A stretch of DNA of 64,000 nt from positions 1-64,000 of the forward strand of contig JAZTWO010000076.1 of NCBI GenBank assembly GCA_045635885.1, written 5' to 3'. Shown in pieces: positions 60,450-64,000 of this stretch. Within the stretch, counting starts at the first letter, position 1; each line of letters begins with the position of its first letter. Under the pieces are notes generated by a model. The model was not told the origin of the DNA. It saw nothing but the letters and a program-made list of their open reading frames with translations, and made no database searches. The translations under genes were made by a program, and so were the position numbers. This DNA comes from RGIG4608 sp045635885 (GTDB lineage: Bacteria; Bacillota; Clostridia; Oscillospirales; CAG-272).

Positions 60450-61367
60450 TTATATCAATATGGGTGCGGTAAAAAGTGCACGTTTGATTTGAGTATATAT
60501 TTTATCCAAATCGCTAAAAGGCAAAGGATTTTCCCCCAAACCACATTCAAAGGTAAATGATGGTTTGTCGAATTCTTCAATAAACCAATCAGTAAATCCA
60601 CCATATTTTGCCGTGCCGCTTGGAAATGAAATTTTGTATCCTGTAAGTCGAGAAAGAGTTTGAACCATGGGCAGGGAAGCTGCGCATGATTTTTCACCAC
60701 TTGTGTAATAAATTTCTTCCCCCTGTGTGTGAAGAGCTATTGCAAGCTCGGGCTTTTCCAATCTGACAAAGTTGCATAACGCACGAGTTTCGGGTTCGCT
60801 TTCGGAATACTCTCCACTATATTTTGTGGGTGAGCCACTATTGATGTTCATATTTCTCTCAACGATTTTGTATTCTTCAAATCCCGAATTATAGTTGTGA
60901 TTTAGGTCAACCCCTCTTGCATTAGCTTGCCAATGAGAAAAATCCGGATTTTGATTATTCATTTTTATCAAACGGTGCTTAAGAATATTGTTGTCAGCGA
61001 TACCGTGAATGCTGTATTCAACACCATCGGGATTTAACATTGGTACGATATGAATTTTTCGTGTTTCAAACAATACCTTTGCAGATATGTCAAAAATATG
61101 TATGCCACTTTTGTATTCTTCACAAAAATCTTCAACAAACTTTATTAAAAGCGCACTTGTAATCCACTCTGTCCCGTGGTGCGCACCGATATAAATTACA
61201 TTTTTCTTTCCATTCCCGAGTGTTAAAAGGGGAATGCCTTTTCCAAAAATGCTTTTTCCAATATTTCCAACCTTTAAAAAGTCATATTTCTGCAAAAGAT
61301 TGTGGATGCAAAATTCCATATTTTTATAATCAAAACTGTTTTTATATTCCGAAAGAACACTATTCAT
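60450..61367 (-). CDS. M14 family zinc carboxypeptidase
   Basis: The 305-residue protein has the M14 zinc motif GAHHGTEW (His-x-x-Glu), the Arg/Asn substrate region in ARGVDLNHNYNSG, the third zinc His in ALHTQGEEIYY and the catalytic Glu in FTFECGLGENPLP. This arrangement is like gamma-D-glutamyl-diaminopimelate peptidases that trim peptidoglycan peptides. No signal peptide is seen, so it likely acts in the cytosol on recycled or imported peptides. The ATG at 61367 is used; an ATG slightly upstream stops after four codons. Confidence 0.85.
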   Translation of the reverse strand: MNSVLSEYKNSFDYKNMEFCIHNLLQKYDFLKVGNIGKSIFGKGIPLLTLGNGKKNVIYIGAHHGTEWITSALLIKFVEDFCEEYKSGIHIFDISAKVLFETRKIHIVPMLNPDGVEYSIHGIADNNILKHRLIKMNNQNPDFSHWQANARGVDLNHNYNSGFEEYKIVERNMNINSGSPTKYSGEYSESEPETRALCNFVRLEKPELAIALHTQGEEIYYTSGEKSCAASLPMVQTLSRLTGYKISFPSGTAKYGGFTDWFIEEFDKPSFTFECGLGENPLPFSDLDKIYTQIKRALFTAPILI

Positions 61368-61440
61368 CAATCATACACCGCCTTATCAACAAGTAAATTA
61401 ATAAAATATATGAAAGTTGACGAAAATTATTGACAAAACC

Positions 61441-61469
61441 TTGAAATTTAGAAAAAAATAGTATATAAT
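61441..61469 (+). promoter_or_regulatory. Promoter of rsmA-asnA
   Basis: TTGAAA (61441-61446), 17 bp, TATAAT (61464-61469). The leader would run ~210 nt, through the antisense of tRNA-Thr, to rsmA. Confidence 0.7.
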
Positions 61470-61482
61470 TAGAATGTTAAAC

Positions 61483-61523
61483 AAAAAAGCCACCAAATAA
61501 GCTTTTTAGCTTATATGATGGCT
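61483..61523 (-). terminator. Terminator of tRNA-Thr
   Basis: On the minus strand AGCCATCATATAAGC / GCTTATTTGGTGGCT (13 of 15 pairs) followed by T6. Confidence 0.75.
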
Positions 61524-61528
61524 AATTT

Positions 61529-61604
61529 TGGAGCTAGTGAAAAGACTCGAACTTTCGACCTGCTGATTACGAATCAGCTGCACTACCGACTGTGCTACAC
61601 TAGC
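61529..61604 (-). tRNA. tRNA-Thr (anticodon CGT)
   Basis: Acceptor GCTAGTG / CACTAGC, anticodon loop TTCGTAA (CGT), T arm AAGTTCGAGTCTT, encoded CCA. It lies inside the leader of rsmA on the opposite strand. Confidence 0.95.
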
Positions 61605-61618
61605 AATTCGACCTTCAC

Positions 61619-61647
61619 ATTTTATCACTTTATTGAAAATTTGTCAA
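61619..61647 (-). promoter_or_regulatory. Promoter of tRNA-Thr
   Basis: On the minus strand TTGACA (61647-61642), 17 bp, TAAAAT (61624-61619). Confidence 0.85.
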
Positions 61648-61685
61648 GGGGAAAGACTAAAAAAATTACAGACAAGAGGAAAAAT

Positions 61686-62561
61686 ATGAATCTTTGTGAC
61701 GTTAAAACAATTAAGCATATAATGAGTGTTTTTGATTTGAAATTCAGAAAGGAATTCGGTCAAAACTTCTTAATTAATAGAGCTGTTGTAGAGGATATTG
61801 CAGACAACTGCGCAGACAGTGTTGAAACATCAATTTTGGAAATTGGCCCAGGCATCGGCCCACTTACAACAGAGCTTGCATTGAGATATAAACAGGTTGT
61901 TGCCCTTGAAATTGACCATGGGCTTATACCTGTTCTTAAATACACACTTGGTGAATTCACAAACGTTATTGTTTATAATGAGGACGTTATGAAAGCCGAC
62001 CTTGAAGAATTGCTTAAACCGTATTTTGAAAATGGAAGTGTGTCAGTTTGTGCAAACTTGCCCTACTATATCACTACTCCCATTCTTATGAAGCTTCTTG
62101 AATGTGGTTTGCCATTTGATTACATAACCATTATGATTCAATCAGAGGTTGCCGACCGTTTGTGCGCAAAGGCGGGTTCTTCTGATTATGGTGCTATCAC
62201 TGCTGTTCTTGCTTATTACGGAGTTGCCGAAAAACTCTTTACAGTAAGTGCAGGTAACTTTATGCCTGCCCCAAAGGTTAATTCAACCGTTGTTAGAATT
62301 AAACTTCATAAAAATAAGCCCTATGTTCCAGCAGATGAAAAAATACTTTTCAGAACTGTAAAGGGCGCATTTGAGCAGAGAAGAAAAACCTTACCAAATG
62401 CTTTGTCTGCAAGTTTTTCGGAACTTGATAAGGACGAGATAACTCAGGCAATTGTTGATTGTGGTCACAAACCCGATATAAGAGGCGAAAAGCTTTCTAT
62501 AGAGCAGTTTGTAGCACTTTCAGACAAATTGTATGAGATTATTAAGTCAAAAAATAATTGA
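61686..62561 (+). CDS. rsmA: 16S rRNA dimethyladenosine transferase RsmA (KsgA)
   Basis: The 291-residue methyltransferase has FRKEFGQNFLINRAVVEDI, the SAM-binding ILEIGPGIGPLTTELAL, the catalytic CANLPYYITTPILMKLLE and the C-terminal RRKTLPNAL block. It dimethylates two adjacent adenines near the 3' end of 16S rRNA. The ATG at 61686 follows AGAGGA and matches the family N terminus; the longer open frame runs through the tRNA-Thr antisense strand and is not coding. asnA follows after 12 bp. Confidence 0.95.
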   Translation: MNLCDVKTIKHIMSVFDLKFRKEFGQNFLINRAVVEDIADNCADSVETSILEIGPGIGPLTTELALRYKQVVALEIDHGLIPVLKYTLGEFTNVIVYNEDVMKADLEELLKPYFENGSVSVCANLPYYITTPILMKLLECGLPFDYITIMIQSEVADRLCAKAGSSDYGAITAVLAYYGVAEKLFTVSAGNFMPAPKVNSTVVRIKLHKNKPYVPADEKILFRTVKGAFEQRRKTLPNALSASFSELDKDEITQAIVDCGHKPDIRGEKLSIEQFVALSDKLYEIIKSKNN

Positions 62562-62573
62562 TAGAGGAAAAAT

Positions 62574-63578
62574 ATGTTACAGTTTACTATTCCGCAGGAT
62601 TATAAATCAATATTGACGTTAAGAGAAACCGAGGTTGCAATTAAAAAGGTTAAAGACTTTTTTGAAAGACAACTTGCGGTTGAATTGAATCTCACTCGTG
62701 TATCTGCCCCAATTTTTGTGCGTTCTGATAGCGGTCTTAATGATAACCTTAACGGAAGTGAAAGACCTGTTAGTTTCGACGTTACTACAGGGGATCAGTT
62801 GGAAATAGTCCATTCACTTGCTAAATGGAAAAGGATGGCGCTTAAAACCTATAAATTTGAGCTTCATGAAGGTTTATACACCGATATGAATGCCATAAGA
62901 CGTGATGAAGAGCTTGACAATATCCATTCAATGTTTGTTGACCAGTGGGACTGGGAACGCATTATTGATAAGAGCGAGAGAAATGAATATACTCTTAAAA
63001 AAACAGTGAAGTCAATTTACCGTGCGTTAAGACATACCGAAATTTATATTGCAAGCGAATATCCCTTTATTGGCAAAATTTTGCCTGAAGAGATAGAGTT
63101 TGTTACATCTCAAGAGCTTGAAGATATGTATCCCGATCTTTCTCCCAAAGATAGAGAATACGCAATTTGCAAAGAAAAGAAAGCAGTATTTTTAATGCAG
63201 ATTGGTGGTAAGCTTAAGTCAGGAGAAAAACACGACGGAAGAGCGCCAGACTATGACGATTGGAAATTAAATGGTGATATTTTGGTATATTATCCTACCT
63301 TGGATATTGCACTTGAGCTTTCTTCTATGGGAATAAGAGTTGACGAGCTTGCAATGAGAGAGCAGCTTGCTGTTAGTGGATGCGAGGAAAGGGCATCATT
63401 GCCTTTCCACAAAGCATTGCTTAACGGTGAATTGCCCTATACAATTGGCGGTGGTATCGGTCAATCAAGAATGTGTATGTTCTTTTTAAGAAAGGCACAT
63501 ATCGGGGAAGTTCAGTCGTCTTTTTGGAGCGAAAAAGATCACAAATTCTGCGAAGAAAAGGGAATTAACATTTTGTAA
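62574..63578 (+). CDS. asnA: Aspartate--ammonia ligase AsnA
   Basis: The 334-residue protein shows the AsnA pattern: TLRETEVAIKKVKDFFERQL, VSAPIFVRSDSGLNDNLNGSERPV, HSLAKWKRMALKTYKFELHEG, MNAIRRDEELDNIHSMFVDQWDWE and a C-terminal GGGIGQSRMCMFFLRKAHIGEVQ. It is a class II synthetase-like enzyme that makes asparagine from aspartate, ammonia and ATP. It is cotranscribed with rsmA. Confidence 0.96.
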   Translation: MLQFTIPQDYKSILTLRETEVAIKKVKDFFERQLAVELNLTRVSAPIFVRSDSGLNDNLNGSERPVSFDVTTGDQLEIVHSLAKWKRMALKTYKFELHEGLYTDMNAIRRDEELDNIHSMFVDQWDWERIIDKSERNEYTLKKTVKSIYRALRHTEIYIASEYPFIGKILPEEIEFVTSQELEDMYPDLSPKDREYAICKEKKAVFLMQIGGKLKSGEKHDGRAPDYDDWKLNGDILVYYPTLDIALELSSMGIRVDELAMREQLAVSGCEERASLPFHKALLNGELPYTIGGGIGQSRMCMFFLRKAHIGEVQSSFWSEKDHKFCEEKGINIL

Positions 63579-63584
63579 TTTTAT

Positions 63585-63618
63585 TAAGGCATTTAAGTTG
63601 TTAAATGCCTTATTTTTT
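63585..63618 (+). terminator. Terminator of rsmA-asnA
   Basis: TAAGGCATTTAA-GTTG-TTAAATGCCTTA followed by T's. Confidence 0.9.
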
Positions 63619-63641
63619 ATTGATAAAAATGCCAAAAACCC

Positions 63642-63683
63642 TTGACAAAATCAAAGTATGTGGTATAATAGTTAACGTGTTAA
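63642..63683 (+). promoter_or_regulatory. Promoter and probable operator of the marR-family gene
   Basis: TTGACA (63642-63647), 16 bp, TATAAT (63664-63669), followed at 63672-63683 by the perfect palindrome TTAAC-GT-GTTAA, where MarR regulators commonly bind to repress their own operon. Confidence 0.75.
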
Positions 63684-63705
63684 TTATTTTGTTAAGGAGA
63701 GCAAA

Positions 63706-64000
63706 ATGGAACAAGAAAATTTTGAAATATATAAGACAGTTATGCGCAAAATGATACGCATTTCACGTCTGCACAGAATGGTGTTTGAGAGGAATATTTC
63801 CAATATGGGAATCCACCACTCTCAACATCATCTTTTAATGTATATAGCTAAAGAGGGCGAGATATTATCTCAAAAGCAAATTGCAGAGCGATTTGGCATA
63901 ACACCTGCAGCGGTGGCACGTTCATTGAAATCACTTGAAAGCGAAGGGTTTATTTCAAGAACCAATCTTGAAGGTGACGGCAGATTTAATAGAATTGCTA
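63706..64000 (+). CDS. MarR-family transcriptional regulator, truncated by the window end
   Basis: The first 98 residues are visible. They form the MarR dimerisation helix (YKTVMRKMIRISRLHRMVFERN) and winged helix: HHLLMYIAKEGEILSQKQIAERFGITPAAVARSLKSLESEGFISR, with the start of the wing (EGDGRFNRIA). AAGGAGAG precedes the ATG. In this gene family the next gene is often an efflux pump, but that lies outside the window. Confidence 0.9.
   Translation, partial: MEQENFEIYKTVMRKMIRISRLHRMVFERNISNMGIHHSQHHLLMYIAKEGEILSQKQIAERFGITPAAVARSLKSLESEGFISRTNLEGDGRFNRIA

Noticed and set aside
61515..61685. N-terminal extension of RsmA by 57 residues
   Set aside because: It is translated from the antisense of tRNA-Thr, and the family N terminus and ribosome-binding site fit ATG 61686.

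Overview
The window looks like a chromosomal segment of an uncultured, spore-forming, AT-rich anaerobic Bacillota of the Clostridia type. Supporting signs are a Spo0A with its C-terminal DNA-binding domain, near-consensus TTGACA/TATAAT promoters with 17-bp spacers, strong AGGAGG ribosome-binding sites, short T-tailed terminators, tRNA genes with encoded CCA, and BspA-like leucine-rich and HxxGxW/CxxC surface repeats. No phage, IS element, plasmid origin or CRISPR array is visible.

Layout. 1-5.2 kb: a TraX-family membrane protein whose start lies upstream of 17 TTTG repeats (a probable phase switch), tRNA-Gln, an OFA-type MFS transporter, spo0A, a candidate small RNA, tRNA-Leu and mgtE. 5.2-9.1 kb: an RpiR/SIS regulator and a GH38 alpha-mannosidase, closed by a terminator. 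9.1-36.1 kb: the centrepiece, a run of co-directional, closely packed genes with no clear factor-independent terminator until 36.1 kb. It encodes NanE, a DUF4127 protein, one cytoplasmic and two secreted GHL10-type glycosidases, a 1107-residue repeat lipoprotein, a secreted phosphodiester glycosidase (NAGPA family), a LplA/LplB/LplC-type sugar ABC importer, a ROK kinase, an FAD oxidoreductase, NagA, a NahK-like sugar 1-kinase, a second and unusual ROK-like protein, GalE, an aldose epimerase and an MsmX-type ATPase. 36.1-41.0 kb: ManA, a cytoplasmic esterase with a possible N-terminal carbohydrate-binding module, a GH13 alpha-glucosidase and an EamA transporter. 41.0-44.6 kb: a XerC/D-like recombinase, tRNA-Arg, a decayed BspA fragment and an orphan type IIA topoisomerase B subunit. 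44.7-51.7 kb: murD, three tandem M42 aminopeptidases, a methionine-gamma-lyase-family PLP enzyme and a cysteine desulfurase. 51.8-64 kb: a P-type cation ATPase behind a yybP-ykoY (Mn2+) riboswitch, mnmA-trmL, secA, a membrane-anchored leucine-rich protein, an M14 carboxypeptidase, tRNA-Thr, rsmA-asnA and a truncated marR.

How the main locus may work (inference). The secreted enzymes would cut an amino-sugar polymer at the cell surface. The lipoprotein SBP and two permeases, powered by the distant MsmX-type ATPase, would import the products. ROK kinases, NanE and NagA would then turn ManNAc and GlcNAc into glucosamine-6-phosphate, while NahK-like kinase, GalE and aldose epimerase handle 1-phosphates and galacto sugars. 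There is no sialate lyase (NanA) and no MurQ, so ManNAc itself, not sialic acid or MurNAc, seems to be the feedstock. Together with a phosphodiester glycosidase and glycosidases related to the denuded-peptidoglycan enzyme DigH, this suggests salvage of bacterial wall polymers (for example the ManNAc-GlcNAc-1-P linkage unit of wall teichoic acid) as an untested alternative to host glycans. Three of the secreted proteins share a C-terminal amphipathic aromatic helix that may be a surface-retention signal.
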